Of a stretch of DNA of 64,000 nucleotides, positions 16,584-26,085 are shown piece after piece. Under the pieces are notes generated by a model, which was not told the origin of the DNA, made no database searches, and saw only the letters and a list, made by a program, of their open reading frames with translations. The stretch's first letter is position 1. Each line of letters opens with the position of its first letter. The stretch comes from CAWVSB01 sp046710535 (GTDB lineage: Bacteria > Pseudomonadota > Gammaproteobacteria > Pseudomonadales > CAWVSB01). The translations under genes and the position numbers were made by a program. Location: assembly GCA_046710535.1 (NCBI GenBank), contig JBKEHH010000009.1, positions 1 through 64,000 of the forward strand, given 5' to 3'.

Positions 16584-18176
16584 TTATGCTCTTTGGTCAT
16601 GCAAGGTTTGTGTTAGCCCGCGATAGAGCGTGAAACACATAACAAGTAAAATAATGGTAAAGGGCAAGCCCGTAGCAATAGCGCCAGCCTGTAATGCACC
16701 CAATGCAGCATTGCCGCCACCGTAGAGTAAGGTGCCAGCAATTAGCCCACCCATTACTCCCCAAAATACCCGCTGAGGCACTGGGGCGTCAAGTTTGCCA
16801 CCGGCGGTAATACTGTCGATCACTAAGGATCCAGAATCAGAGGAGGTAACAAAAAATACCATCACCAGCAAAATGCCTAGGCCAGTTGTAATTTGCGGGA
16901 ATGGCAGATTTTCTAGCATTTGAAACGTGGCTAAACTCACCGAGCTAACCCCATTGGCCAACTCGCCAACACCTGTTTGGGCCTGCTCAAGCGCACTAAT
17001 ACCGAGGCTGCTCATCCATATTAATGTTACCAGTGTAGGAATCAACAATACGGCCACTAAAAATTCACGAACCGTTCGCCCGCGCGAAATACGCGCGATA
17101 AACATACCAACAAAAGGTGACCAGCTGACCCACCAAGCCCAATAGAACACTGTCCAGTCCTGCATCCATTGCTCGTCTTCTCGGCCTGTCCAAATACTCA
17201 ACGGAATCAACTGTTTGGCATACTCCAGTGCGGTACTACCTATGCCTGTAAGAATAGCGATGGTTGGCCCTGCAATAATAACGAACAGCAATAACACCCC
17301 TGCAACAATCATATTAATGTTACTGAGAATTTTGACCCCGCCATCTAAGCCTCTCACTACCGAGATAACCGCCAAAAAGGTGACCCCAATAATGATGCCT
17401 ATTTTAGTGTTAATGGTATCGGGGATGTCAAACAGAAAATTTAATCCCGCAGCCACTTGCGACGCACCCAAACCAAGCGATGTCGCCAAGCCAAACATAG
17501 TGGAAAGCACGGCGATAATATCGATCATATGCCCAGGCCACCCCCAAATTCGGTCACCTAGTAGTGGAAAAAATGCCGAGCGCAGCGTTAATGGCATACC
17601 TTTGTTGTAGCAAAAAAACGCCATTGCCAAGCCAACAATTGCGTATATAGCCCAAGCATGAAGCCCCCAATGATAAAGTGTTGCAGCCACAGCGATATTA
17701 GCAGCCTCCGGACTGAACGCCTCTACCCCGAAAGGTGTGGTGCCGCCCCAACCACTAAAATACACCATGGGTTCAGCAACGCCCCAAAACATCAGGCCAA
17801 TACCCATACCTGCGGCAAACAACATTGAGAACCATGAGAGATAGCCATATTCTATTTTGGCATCAACGCCGCCTAAGCGAATACTACCTGTTGGTGCAAT
17901 AATTAAAGCCAGACAAAACAATAAAAAGAAGCTGGCAGAGCCCATTAAAAAACCATCAAAGTTGACCAAACACCAAGTTTTAACCGCACCTAGTATCTCG
18001 TTCGCAGACTGAGGGAACATAATGGTGGCAACAACAAAGATGATAATCAGACCAGCGCTGATAAAAAATACCGGGTTATGAACATCTAGCCCATATATCT
18101 CTAGGTTATCTTGACCCAACTCATAATCAGTTGGGTAGTGATCAGCTTCAGGGGGGCTTGTTTCAGGTAGGCTCAT
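16584..18176 (-). CDS. BCCT-family betaine/choline/carnitine transporter
   Basis: Secondary transporter of 530 residues with about 12 membrane helices. It carries the Gly-rich GMGIGLMFWGVAEPMVYF, the Trp-rich VFYWAWWVSWSPFVGMFIAR and the RGRTVREF loop, all typical of BCCT. It imports quaternary-ammonium compounds such as glycine betaine, choline, carnitine or DMSP for osmoprotection; which one cannot be told from sequence. The N-terminal cytoplasmic tail is short and acidic (EADHYPTDYELGQDN). It is upstream of the MarR regulator in the same direction and divergent from a TonB-dependent receptor. Confidence 0.9.
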   Translation of the reverse strand: MSLPETSPPEADHYPTDYELGQDNLEIYGLDVHNPVFFISAGLIIIFVVATIMFPQSANEILGAVKTWCLVNFDGFLMGSASFFLLFCLALIIAPTGSIRLGGVDAKIEYGYLSWFSMLFAAGMGIGLMFWGVAEPMVYFSGWGGTTPFGVEAFSPEAANIAVAATLYHWGLHAWAIYAIVGLAMAFFCYNKGMPLTLRSAFFPLLGDRIWGWPGHMIDIIAVLSTMFGLATSLGLGASQVAAGLNFLFDIPDTINTKIGIIIGVTFLAVISVVRGLDGGVKILSNINMIVAGVLLLFVIIAGPTIAILTGIGSTALEYAKQLIPLSIWTGREDEQWMQDWTVFYWAWWVSWSPFVGMFIARISRGRTVREFLVAVLLIPTLVTLIWMSSLGISALEQAQTGVGELANGVSSVSLATFQMLENLPFPQITTGLGILLVMVFFVTSSDSGSLVIDSITAGGKLDAPVPQRVFWGVMGGLIAGTLLYGGGNAALGALQAGAIATGLPFTIILLVMCFTLYRGLTQTLHDQRA

Positions 18177-18425
18177 AGTGTTTAGACGTCTATTTTATTA
18201 GCATTTATACAATGTGGCTAATTATGACACGTATTAGGCATAAAATAATTAGAGAACGTAATAAATAAATAATTTAATTTATATATTAATCTTATAATTA
18301 CTATATAAATGGTTTAATCCTCCAAAATAAACTATAGTCAGTCTAGAAATTTGCATAGAACACGAAATATTAGATGTCGAGAGACTTTCTAAGCTCAAAA
18401 ATACACAAAACTATTGGGGAATTAT

Positions 18426-20942
18426 ATGCTTCAGCGCACTATTTTAGCGCAGGCAATTATTGTTGCTAGTGTTAGCAATTTGGCTCATGCCCAGATTGAA
18501 GAAGTTCTGGTTACCGCCACTAAACAGTCGGCAAGCACACAAGACATTCCAATAGCGGTTACCGCTTTGGGGGAAGAGTCATTAACACAAATGGGCGTAT
18601 CCAACTTCGATGACTACCTTATACAACTACCAGGCGTAACTGCCGGCGGCAGCGGCCCTGGACAGAGCACCATTTATATCCGCGGCGTTGCCTCCACCAC
18701 ACCGAACTTAACTACCTCTGGTGTAGCTGGTTTAGCGCCCAATGTTGCATTGTATCTTGATGAACAGCCGTTATCGCAACCTGGTCGTAACCTAGACGTT
18801 TATGCCGCTGATTTATCACGGATTGAAGTTTTGAAGGGCCCACAAGGAACCTTATTTGGAGCTAGCTCACAAGCCGGTACTGTTCGCCTTATTACTAACA
18901 AGCCAGACTCTAGCGGTTTTTCGGGTAAATTAAAAATTGGTACCGCTACAACTAAGGGGGGCGAAGCTAGTCACAATGTAGAAGGGGTAGTTAACGTACC
19001 CGTCACAGACAATTTCACTGTTCGTGCGGTTGTTTATGCCGATCATCAGGGTGGGTATATCGACAATGTAGAAGGCACTCGCTCCGTAAGCCAAAGCGCT
19101 CGCTACCGTCAAGCCAATACCATACGGGCTAATGGCGTACCCGCTGGTGCGGGGATACAAGCTGCATCAGACCTTAGCGGCGTAACTTTTAACACCGCAA
19201 GCAATGCCAGCCGAGCGGAAGATGACTTTAACGACGCTAATTATGCCGGCACCCGAATCAGCGGTTTGTGGGATATAAATGAAAATTGGGAATTACTAGT
19301 TGGCGTAGCTCAACAGACATTAGAAACCGATGGTGTTTTCTTTGTTGATCCTGACCTAGGTGATTTAGAAATTGAACGATTTACCGAAGACAGCCTTGAA
19401 GATGAATTTGAAAATTATAACTGGACCTTAAGTGGGCGTATAAACGAGCTAGAGATAGTTTATGCCGGCGCTTTCACAAAAAGAGAAGCAAATCAGGTAG
19501 TCGATTACACCGACTACTTATTTGTAGGCCAATATATTCCTTACTATATTTGTGACCGCACAGTTAGCTATGAAACGGGAGGGTATACACCCGCAGCTAT
19601 TGGCAGCGGCACATGCCAAGCACCTAACTTATTTGTAACCAATGATGTTGAGTCCGAGTTCCAAACGCACGAATTACGTTTTTCTACAGATCAGTCATCT
19701 AGCTTAAGAGCGACTTTTGGTGCTTTTTACAGCGACTCTGAAGTAAAAGAACGAGGTGATTTCACCTACCCAGGCGCCAGCTTGACTTTGTCTGATGGAG
19801 GTTTCGATGGCAATGGTCCATCGCCTATCGGTTATGGCCCTTTAACTTCACTGCCGGGCTCATCAGCCAGCACGTTTGCGCCTTTCCCAGTCGACGTTGC
19901 ATTTCGTAACGATATTGTTCGCACTGATGAACAAAAAGCCGTCTTTGGCGAACTAAGCTATGACTTCAGTGAGGAGTTCTCAGCCACTGTAGGAGCGCGC
20001 TGGTACGATATTGAGGTTGACTTAAAGGGCAGCGCAACAGGTTATTTCAATGTGGGCAACAGAGGACAAACTGCCGTTGGCACAGGATCTATTGACCGTA
20101 ATTTAGATGTATTATTTAGCGACGCGACTCCAGGTTCTGTAGATACAGCCGCTACCGATGGAGTAATTGGGAAGGCCACTTTAACCTGGACTCCTAACGA
20201 TAATTCCTTATTTTATGCTACATGGTCTGAAGGTTTTCGCCCAGGGATCCTTAATCGCCCAGGCGGTGCAACTGATGGTACGTTCACTGTACCTTTCGCA
20301 ATTGATACCGACGAAATGACTAACTATGAACTAGGCTGGAAAACCGACTTACTCGACGGCAACCTTCGCTTTAACGGTAGTTTATTCTTTTTAGAAATTG
20401 AACGCCTGCAAACTAGTGTTTTCGCTCCAGATATTTCCAATCTATTCTTTGCCTCTAATGCAGCTAATGCTGAAGTTATGGGAATTGAAGGCGATTTTAT
20501 TTGGACACCAGAAACCATAGCTGGGCTAACGCTTAGTGGTGGGTTCTCAATGCTAGACAGCGAAATCACTGAGGTGCTCGTGCCAACAGACGAAGTAACC
20601 GAAGGTAATAGTTTGGCCTTTGCACCCGAGTTACAACTTAACCTACAAGCACGTTACGAGTGGGATCTGAACTCAGGCTATTTGGCCCATGTTATGCCCT
20701 ACGCCAACTATTCAGACGAGTCATATACCGACATTATCAACATCAACCGCTTAAAACTTGATAGCTGGTTAATGTTTGGTATTACTGCCGGTATATCTAC
20801 TGATGATTGGACTGCTGAATTATATGTAGAAAACCTTACCGATGAACGCGCTGAAGTATCAGGCAGCTTCAACTTTGACAGAGAGAGAATTACTATTTCT
20901 CGCCCACGTACCACCGGTGTTAGGTTTGCTTATAACTTTTAG
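18426..20942 (+). CDS. TonB-dependent outer-membrane receptor
   Basis: Protein of 838 residues. The signal peptide ends at NLAHA (about 22), then a TonB-box-like IEEVLVTATK, a plug domain (about 35-165, with LPGVTAGGSGPGQSTIYIRG and RIEVLKGPQGTLFGAS) and a beta-barrel ending in an aromatic residue (FAYNF), as outer-membrane barrels do. The ATG at 18426 has GGGGA just upstream, better than the TTG at 18414. It imports a scarce ligand (siderophore, vitamin, glycan or lipid) using TonB energy; the ligand cannot be told. It is followed by a terminator and a TPR-sulfotransferase, a neighbour pairing common in marine and sphingomonad-like genomes. Confidence 0.9.
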   Translation: MLQRTILAQAIIVASVSNLAHAQIEEVLVTATKQSASTQDIPIAVTALGEESLTQMGVSNFDDYLIQLPGVTAGGSGPGQSTIYIRGVASTTPNLTTSGVAGLAPNVALYLDEQPLSQPGRNLDVYAADLSRIEVLKGPQGTLFGASSQAGTVRLITNKPDSSGFSGKLKIGTATTKGGEASHNVEGVVNVPVTDNFTVRAVVYADHQGGYIDNVEGTRSVSQSARYRQANTIRANGVPAGAGIQAASDLSGVTFNTASNASRAEDDFNDANYAGTRISGLWDINENWELLVGVAQQTLETDGVFFVDPDLGDLEIERFTEDSLEDEFENYNWTLSGRINELEIVYAGAFTKREANQVVDYTDYLFVGQYIPYYICDRTVSYETGGYTPAAIGSGTCQAPNLFVTNDVESEFQTHELRFSTDQSSSLRATFGAFYSDSEVKERGDFTYPGASLTLSDGGFDGNGPSPIGYGPLTSLPGSSASTFAPFPVDVAFRNDIVRTDEQKAVFGELSYDFSEEFSATVGARWYDIEVDLKGSATGYFNVGNRGQTAVGTGSIDRNLDVLFSDATPGSVDTAATDGVIGKATLTWTPNDNSLFYATWSEGFRPGILNRPGGATDGTFTVPFAIDTDEMTNYELGWKTDLLDGNLRFNGSLFFLEIERLQTSVFAPDISNLFFASNAANAEVMGIEGDFIWTPETIAGLTLSGGFSMLDSEITEVLVPTDEVTEGNSLAFAPELQLNLQARYEWDLNSGYLAHVMPYANYSDESYTDIININRLKLDSWLMFGITAGISTDDWTAELYVENLTDERAEVSGSFNFDRERITISRPRTTGVRFAYNF

Positions 20943-20973
20943 TAAACTATCTACAAGTTAATTACTTGTGGTT

Positions 20974-21003
20974 AAAAAAACGCTCCTAACGGGGCGTTTT
21001 TTT
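20974..21003 (+). terminator. Terminator of the TonB-dependent receptor gene
   Basis: Stem AACGCTCC/GGGGCGTT with loop TAAC, preceded by an A-run and followed by seven T, 32 bases after the stop. Confidence 0.85.
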
Positions 21004-21091
21004 GTTTAAGCCTGCGGTAGAATAAGTACACCGTAAATATTTCATCATGCAAAGTAATTGTAATTGCACAACGTTATCTAAGTGAGCAGCT

Positions 21092-23080
21092 GTGACAGAT
21101 CAGACTAAAACAATCGATGTGGCTTCCATTCAACAATTGATGGCTGGGAATAAATTCGAGCTAGCATTAGTCCAGCTTAAATCATATTTAGAACAAAGCA
21201 CAGATGATCATGACGCTCTGTATATGGCCGCCGCCTGTTATCGCTATACCAAAGCCTATGGCCAAGCACAAAGCCTACTAAATCGTCTGCTAACGCTTAA
21301 ACCAGATAACGGGCGTGCGCATCAAGAACAAGGGCATTTATTCTTAGCCTGCAACAAGCCACAAGAGGCACTGTTTGCTTTCGTGCGTGCCTGTAAATTT
21401 AACTCAGCACTAACTGCCAGCTGGCAAGCGCAGGTAAAGCTTTTCACCGCTCAAGGCAACCATCAAGCGGCGGCGCAGGCAAAATTTGAGTTAGACCGAA
21501 TACAAGCCATGCCCAAACATCTTATTGCCGTTACCGATCTTTTATCTGAAGGAAAAATAGTCAAAGCAGAAAATCTTTGTCGAAAATTTTTGCAGCATGC
21601 TCCAAAAAATGTAGAAGCAATGCGCTTGTTAGCCGAAATTGGCCAGCGTTTAGGCGCACTTGATGAAGCTGAATTCTTACTCGAAAGCGCCGTAGTGTTT
21701 GAACCTAATAATGACAAAGCGCGAATTGATTACATTCAGGTGCTTAGAAAGAGGCAGCGCTTTTCGCTGGCCTTAAATGAAGCCAAAAAGTTGTTAGATC
21801 AGGCGCCTAACAACCCCCAATTCCAATCTGTTTACGCTATCGAGCTCATGCAAACCGGCGACTACGAAACTGCGCTTGAGTATTTTGACAAAGTTTTAAC
21901 CATTTTACCTGATGACGCGATCACTCTCACGTCAAAAGGTCATGCGTTTAAAACACTTGGCCAATATCAGCAAGCGGTAGAAGCCTACCAGACGGCATTA
22001 GCCTCAAGACCACAACATGGCGAGGCCTACTATTCACTATCAAATTTAAAAACCTATCAATTCAGTGACGCAGAAATTGCGCTGATGCTGCAGCAGGAGA
22101 AAAATCTAGAGCACTCTATGATGGAGCGAGTATACGTCTACTTTGCACTAGGCAAAGCCTATGAAGACCGCAAAGAGTACAGCAAGTCTTTCGAGTATTA
22201 TGAGCTAGGTAATAGACTTAAGCGTAATAGCAGCGGTTACGACGCTGGTAAAATGAGTGATGAGTTGATGGCGCAACGTAATCATTGTACGTCAGCCTTA
22301 TTCGCCGCCCATCAGGGCCATGGCTGTAGCGCGCCTGATCCAATATTTGTTGTGGGCTTGCCAAGGTCTGGGTCAACCATGCTGGAGCAAATATTGTCAT
22401 CACACAGCCAAGTAGATGGCACTTTAGAGCTACCCAATATATTATCTATGGCGCAAAAGTTACGTAAGCAAGGTAAGACAGAAGGCGCACACGCCTACCC
22501 TCAGAACTTGGCCCAGCTCAGCAGTGATGAACTTCAAGCTATGGGCGAAAAATTCATTGCCGACACCAAAATCCATCGCCAAGGCGCGGCTTTCTTTATC
22601 GACAAAATGCCAAATAATTTTCGCCACATCGGCTTAATAAAACTCATTTTACCCAATGCAAAAATAATAGACGCAAGACGTCACCCCATGGCCTGCTGCT
22701 TCAGCAACTACAAACAGCTATTCGCCGAAGGCCAAGAGTTTAGTTACGACCTAAACGATATAGCTCAATACTATACTGACTACGTGGAGTTAATGGCACA
22801 CTGGGATACGGTGCTGCCCGGACAAGTTTTACGGGTGACCTACGAGCAAGTGGTTGACGACCTAGAGACACAAATTAGACGAATACTAGATTTTTGTGGA
22901 CTACCGTTTGAAAGCGCCTGCTTGTCATTCCATGAAACTAAGCGCTCAGTCAGAACTGCCAGCTCGGAACAAGTGAGGCAACCAATTTATCGAAGTGGGC
23001 TAGAGCAATGGTCAAACTACAGTACAGAATTAGTAGGGCTTCAAAAGCAGCTGCAAGAGCGTAGCAATAACTATCTTTAA
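21092..23080 (+). CDS. TPR-repeat sulfotransferase-family protein
   Basis: Protein of 662 residues. Residues about 15-395 are tetratricopeptide repeats (for example ALEYFDKVLTILPDDAITL and QAVEAYQTALASRPQHGEAY). The C-terminal domain (about 408-650) is a sulfotransferase type 2/3 fold: the 5'-phosphosulfate loop in VVGLPRSGSTMLEQIL and a 3'-phosphate site in DARRHPMACCFSNY. Such enzymes use PAPS as donor; some members may have lost transfer activity. The acceptor is unknown. The start is GTG at 21092. No signal peptide is seen, so it is cytoplasmic. It follows the TonB-dependent receptor but has its own transcription unit. Confidence 0.85.
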   Translation: MTDQTKTIDVASIQQLMAGNKFELALVQLKSYLEQSTDDHDALYMAAACYRYTKAYGQAQSLLNRLLTLKPDNGRAHQEQGHLFLACNKPQEALFAFVRACKFNSALTASWQAQVKLFTAQGNHQAAAQAKFELDRIQAMPKHLIAVTDLLSEGKIVKAENLCRKFLQHAPKNVEAMRLLAEIGQRLGALDEAEFLLESAVVFEPNNDKARIDYIQVLRKRQRFSLALNEAKKLLDQAPNNPQFQSVYAIELMQTGDYETALEYFDKVLTILPDDAITLTSKGHAFKTLGQYQQAVEAYQTALASRPQHGEAYYSLSNLKTYQFSDAEIALMLQQEKNLEHSMMERVYVYFALGKAYEDRKEYSKSFEYYELGNRLKRNSSGYDAGKMSDELMAQRNHCTSALFAAHQGHGCSAPDPIFVVGLPRSGSTMLEQILSSHSQVDGTLELPNILSMAQKLRKQGKTEGAHAYPQNLAQLSSDELQAMGEKFIADTKIHRQGAAFFIDKMPNNFRHIGLIKLILPNAKIIDARRHPMACCFSNYKQLFAEGQEFSYDLNDIAQYYTDYVELMAHWDTVLPGQVLRVTYEQVVDDLETQIRRILDFCGLPFESACLSFHETKRSVRTASSEQVRQPIYRSGLEQWSNYSTELVGLQKQLQERSNNYL

Positions 23081-23255
23081 TGATTCGCTGAAACAACTGA
23101 ACAGATGACAGTAATACCTTGATACAGCCTGTTTAAGGGTGTTTTGGAGAGTTAACCGAAGTCTATCGCCAACTGGCAGTGCAGTTACCTCTGTCACAAA
23201 TATGATCTATCTTCTACCAGCCGCCGTAGTAAATTCTAACTGAGAGGAGAAAAAC

Positions 23256-23495
23256 ATGATTGAACGTAATCTAGGTAATTTTGAGCGAGTATTTAGATTT
23301 TTATTCGGACTCGCAATTGGAATCTGGGCGCTAATTCAGCCACACATGAATGGAATCGAGTCGTTTGTAATGTTCATATCGGTGCTGCTTATAATGAATG
23401 GTATCTTTTCACGCTGCTATCTCTGGTTTGTGTTGGATTTAAACTCTTGCTCCGATAACGGACAACAATGTAATAAAAGAAACTCTTTGTGTTAA
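23256..23495 (+). CDS. Small YgaP-like membrane protein (DUF2892)
   Basis: Protein of 79 residues with two predicted membrane helices (FRFLFGLAIGIWALIQ and FVMFISVLLIMNGIFSRCYL), starting NLGNFERVFR, typical of the YgaP-type DUF2892 domain. It has a Cys-containing tail (SCSDNGQQCNKRNSLC). GAGAGGAG sits just before the ATG. In E. coli the same helices are fused to a rhodanese domain; no rhodanese is near here. Its function is unknown. Confidence 0.75.
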   Translation: MIERNLGNFERVFRFLFGLAIGIWALIQPHMNGIESFVMFISVLLIMNGIFSRCYLWFVLDLNSCSDNGQQCNKRNSLC

Positions 23496-23638
23496 GAGAT
23501 CATTGCGATTGCAGCATTTTTTAGATTGGAATTAATTAGACTGACCAATAAATAATTAGTCGTATTACCCTGGTCATAAGGTTTAAATATCTTATTAAAA
23601 GATTCACTGACAGGGCTTTACAGGTAATAGATACAGAC

Positions 23639-23669
23639 CAAAAAGGCTACCTATAAGATGGCCTTTTTG
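23639..23669. terminator. Probable terminator
   Basis: AAAAAGGC and GCCTTTTT flank a short imperfect inner stem. It lies 140 bases after the small membrane protein gene and could act on either strand. Confidence 0.6.
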
Positions 23670-23702
23670 CTAACTATGGTAAGGCCTAACTAAATGGCAC
23701 CT

Positions 23703-23754
23703 TTAGTAGTCGCATTTTATTGGTCAGGCATGAAGAACCAATCAAAACTACTAA
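23703..23754. other. Two-part stem-loop of unknown role
   Basis: Outer stem TTAGTAGT (23703-23710) pairs perfectly with ACTACTAA (23747-23754); inner stem ATTGGT (23719-23724) pairs with ACCAAT (23737-23742). It lies between two terminators with no open frame. It may be a small RNA, a tRNA leader or trailer structure, or chance. Confidence 0.3.
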
Positions 23755-23763
23755 CTTATAAAT

Positions 23764-23792
23764 AAAAATGCCTCCGCATGGGAGGCATTTTT
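23764..23792. terminator. Strong terminator after tRNA-Lys
   Basis: AAAAATGCCTCC and GGAGGCATTTTT form a perfect stem with a short GCATG-type loop. It starts seven bases beyond the tRNA-Lys 3' end and serves the minus strand, with T-rich flanks both ways. Confidence 0.9.
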
Positions 23793-23799
23793 ATTTATA

Positions 23800-23875
23800 T
23801 GGTGGGCCGTGCTGGATTCGAACCAGCGACCAATTCGTTAAAAGCGAACTGCTCTACCAACTGAGCTAACGGCCC
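23800..23875 (-). tRNA. tRNA-Lys (anticodon TTT)
   Basis: A 76-base cloverleaf that includes an encoded CCA. Acceptor GGGCCGT pairs with ACGGCCC; D-arm TAGCTCAGTTGGTAGAGC; anticodon loop CTTTTAA; T-arm GCTGGTTCGAATCCAGC. The anticodon TTT reads Lys codons. Confidence 0.97.
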
Positions 23876-23942
23876 TTAATGGAGGCGCACATAATACTGA
23901 TTACACCTCAAAAAACAAGCCCTTTAACACTGTTTTTGGCAA

Positions 23943-24623
23943 TTAGTCGACGTATTTTGTAGGGTCCTCTAAGCCTGCTTCAATGAAGCCTTGGGCACGT
24001 AAGCGACAGCTATCGCATACACCGCAGGCTCGACCTTCGCTATCTGCCTGATAACATGACACGGTTACACTGTAATCCACGCCTAAGCGCGCACCTTCAG
24101 CTGATATTTGTGCTTTTGTCATATTTAACAAAGGAGTTTCAATAGTAATTCGCCTGCCCTCAACACCAGCTACCGTTGCCAGGTTTGCCATTACTTCATA
24201 GGCTTGGATAAATTCTGGGCGACAGTCGGGATAACCAGAGTAATCCACCGCGTTAACACCCATGAAAATCTTATTAGCACCTAATACCTCTGCCCAACCC
24301 AGAGCCAACGACAAGAATACGGTATTTCTGGCAGGAACATAGGTGATTGGTATGCCTTCGCCTTCCTCCTCTGGCACATCAATAGACATATCAGTGAGTG
24401 CAGATCCGCCAATAGTCCCTAAATCTAGTTTAATCACTTTATGCTCAGTAGCACCTAGCATCACTGACACTTTGGCCGCGGCATCTAACTCTGAGCGAGT
24501 TCTTTGGCCATAGTCAAAGGATAAGGTGTAGCAATCCAAGCCCTGCTCTTTTGCCATCGCTAATACCGTGGCTGAATCTAATCCGCCTGATACCGTGATA
24601 ACGGCTTTCGCTTTACTATTCAT
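23943..24623 (-). CDS. queC: 7-cyano-7-deazaguanine synthase QueC
   Basis: PP-loop ATP-dependent enzyme of 226 residues that converts 7-carboxy-7-deazaguanine to preQ0 in queuosine synthesis. It has SGGLDSAT near the N terminus, FDYGQR, and a C-terminal zinc site formed by SCYQAD and CGVCDSC. Its start overlaps the queE stop by four bases (ATGA), showing translational coupling. Length is normal. Together with queE it supplies two consecutive steps; queD and queF are not in the window. Confidence 0.95.
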   Translation of the reverse strand: MNSKAKAVITVSGGLDSATVLAMAKEQGLDCYTLSFDYGQRTRSELDAAAKVSVMLGATEHKVIKLDLGTIGGSALTDMSIDVPEEEGEGIPITYVPARNTVFLSLALGWAEVLGANKIFMGVNAVDYSGYPDCRPEFIQAYEVMANLATVAGVEGRRITIETPLLNMTKAQISAEGARLGVDYSVTVSCYQADSEGRACGVCDSCRLRAQGFIEAGLEDPTKYVD

Positions 24624-25285
24624 CTACCTTGCTCCTCACCCCAAAGCAGCTTGTGCATTTGTATCTGCATTCTCACGGCTAATTTATCGGCCAGTATCCA
24701 GCCAGCTAACTCCGCTGGTGATACTTGACCAAAACTTGGCGACATCAAAACGTCATCGACTTTACTGGTGAGATTCAGCTCATCAATTTTAAATTTGGCC
24801 CAGTCGTAGTCTGCCTTATTACAAACAACAAACTTGAGCTGATCATTAGACTGCAGGTGTTTGATGTTACTCCACAGGTTTCTATGGCTTTCTTCACTGG
24901 CGGGAGTTTTTAAATCCATGACGACGCTAACTCGCGGATCTAAACCTTCAATTGAAATTGCCCCACTAGTCTCAAGTGATACTTCAAAACCATCATCACA
25001 TAGCTTAGTTAACAGCACCCCACATTCTTTTTGTGCCAGCGGCTCACCGCCAGTCACGGTGACATATTTAGTGCCAGTACTCTTTACTTCATCAGCAATC
25101 GACGCAATTGACTGCATAGTACCGCCAGTGAACGCGTATTCAGTATCGCAATAGACACACCGCAGCGGACAACCTGTCAGCCGCACAAAAGTGGTCGGCA
25201 AGCCGACTGTACGTGCCTCACCTTGCAAGGAATAAAATATCTCAGTAATACGCAACTGAGTTGATAATGTTTGAGAAGCAGACAT
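24620..25285 (-). CDS. queE: 7-carboxy-7-deazaguanine synthase QueE
   Basis: Radical-SAM enzyme of 221 residues that contracts carboxytetrahydropterin to 7-carboxy-7-deazaguanine. The cluster motif is the compact CPLRCVYC (CxxxCxxC) in RLTGCPLRCVYCDTEYAF; VTGGEPL is the SAM-binding GGE. The N terminus IFYSLQGEARTVGLPTTFVR is typical. It overlaps queC by four bases and follows the tol-pal genes by about 46 bases on the same strand, an arrangement also seen in pseudomonads. Confidence 0.95.
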   Translation of the reverse strand: MSASQTLSTQLRITEIFYSLQGEARTVGLPTTFVRLTGCPLRCVYCDTEYAFTGGTMQSIASIADEVKSTGTKYVTVTGGEPLAQKECGVLLTKLCDDGFEVSLETSGAISIEGLDPRVSVVMDLKTPASEESHRNLWSNIKHLQSNDQLKFVVCNKADYDWAKFKIDELNLTSKVDDVLMSPSFGQVSPAELAGWILADKLAVRMQIQMHKLLWGEEQGR

Positions 25286-25331
25286 AACGCTAGAAATCTA
25301 AAGTAAGTTGTGCCACTTTCGGGGCGCAATG

Positions 25332-26081
25332 TTAAGGATAATTTTTGCTAAGAAAATCTTTTACTAACTGCACTGTGCCTGATGATTCACCAACGTTGTC
25401 AGCGATAACTTTTTCTAACAATGCCTTGGCCTCAGATCCATTACCTTGCTCGTGATAAACACGCGCTAGCTTATAGCTGGCATCGGGTACTTTTCGATGG
25501 GCGGGGAAATTCTCCAGCAGCGACAGATAAGATGCCTTAGCCAAGTCTAAATCACCGCGCAAAACATAAAGTTCACCCAACCAGTAGTATGCATTGCCAG
25601 CATATGTGCTTTCTGGATATTGTGGAATAAAAATCTCGAAAGCAATTACCGCTTGTTCAAAGTCTTGCTTCTTAATATTGGCATAAGCATCATCATAAGC
25701 CTGCTTAGCATCTATCGCTGTTACTTCAATAGGTGTTACATCAGGGTTAGCCACAGCAGGAGTTGTTGGCTGCGCCGCTACTCCGCCTTGCTGCAACTCT
25801 AATAAGCGCTTATCAATATTTCGATAATCATCTAGACGGCTTTGCTGTAAGCGTCGAATAGCGTATTGCTGCTCTTCAAGAATACCGCGTAAGTCGCGCA
25901 CTTCTTGCTGCAACTGTTGCACTTCATAAGCAAGGTTGCCACCAGCTTGCACAGAGGCAGATTCAACTACCACTTGCTGACTAACATCAATAACTTGAGC
26001 TTGTGCCAATAGAAAAGGGGAGTGCATCAGCACTCCCCAAATTACTCCAACCCTCAGGGTAGAGTTAAACAACTTAGTCAT
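25332..26081 (-). CDS. cpoB: Cell division coordinator CpoB (YbgF)
   Basis: Periplasmic protein of 249 residues. After a signal peptide (about 1-28) there is a coiled coil (about 50-95, LAYEVQQLQQEVRDLRGILE), a Pro/Thr-rich linker, then a C-terminal TPR domain (about 125-245, AYDDAYANIKKQDFEQAVIAF). CpoB links the Tol-Pal system to PBP1b and LpoB during division; this is known in E. coli. It lies four bases after pal and ends the tol-pal block. A lpoB homologue is 23 kb away in this window. Confidence 0.9.
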   Translation of the reverse strand: MTKLFNSTLRVGVIWGVLMHSPFLLAQAQVIDVSQQVVVESASVQAGGNLAYEVQQLQQEVRDLRGILEEQQYAIRRLQQSRLDDYRNIDKRLLELQQGGVAAQPTTPAVANPDVTPIEVTAIDAKQAYDDAYANIKKQDFEQAVIAFEIFIPQYPESTYAGNAYYWLGELYVLRGDLDLAKASYLSLLENFPAHRKVPDASYKLARVYHEQGNGSEAKALLEKVIADNVGESSGTVQLVKDFLSKNYP

Positions 26082-26085
26082 GAAC

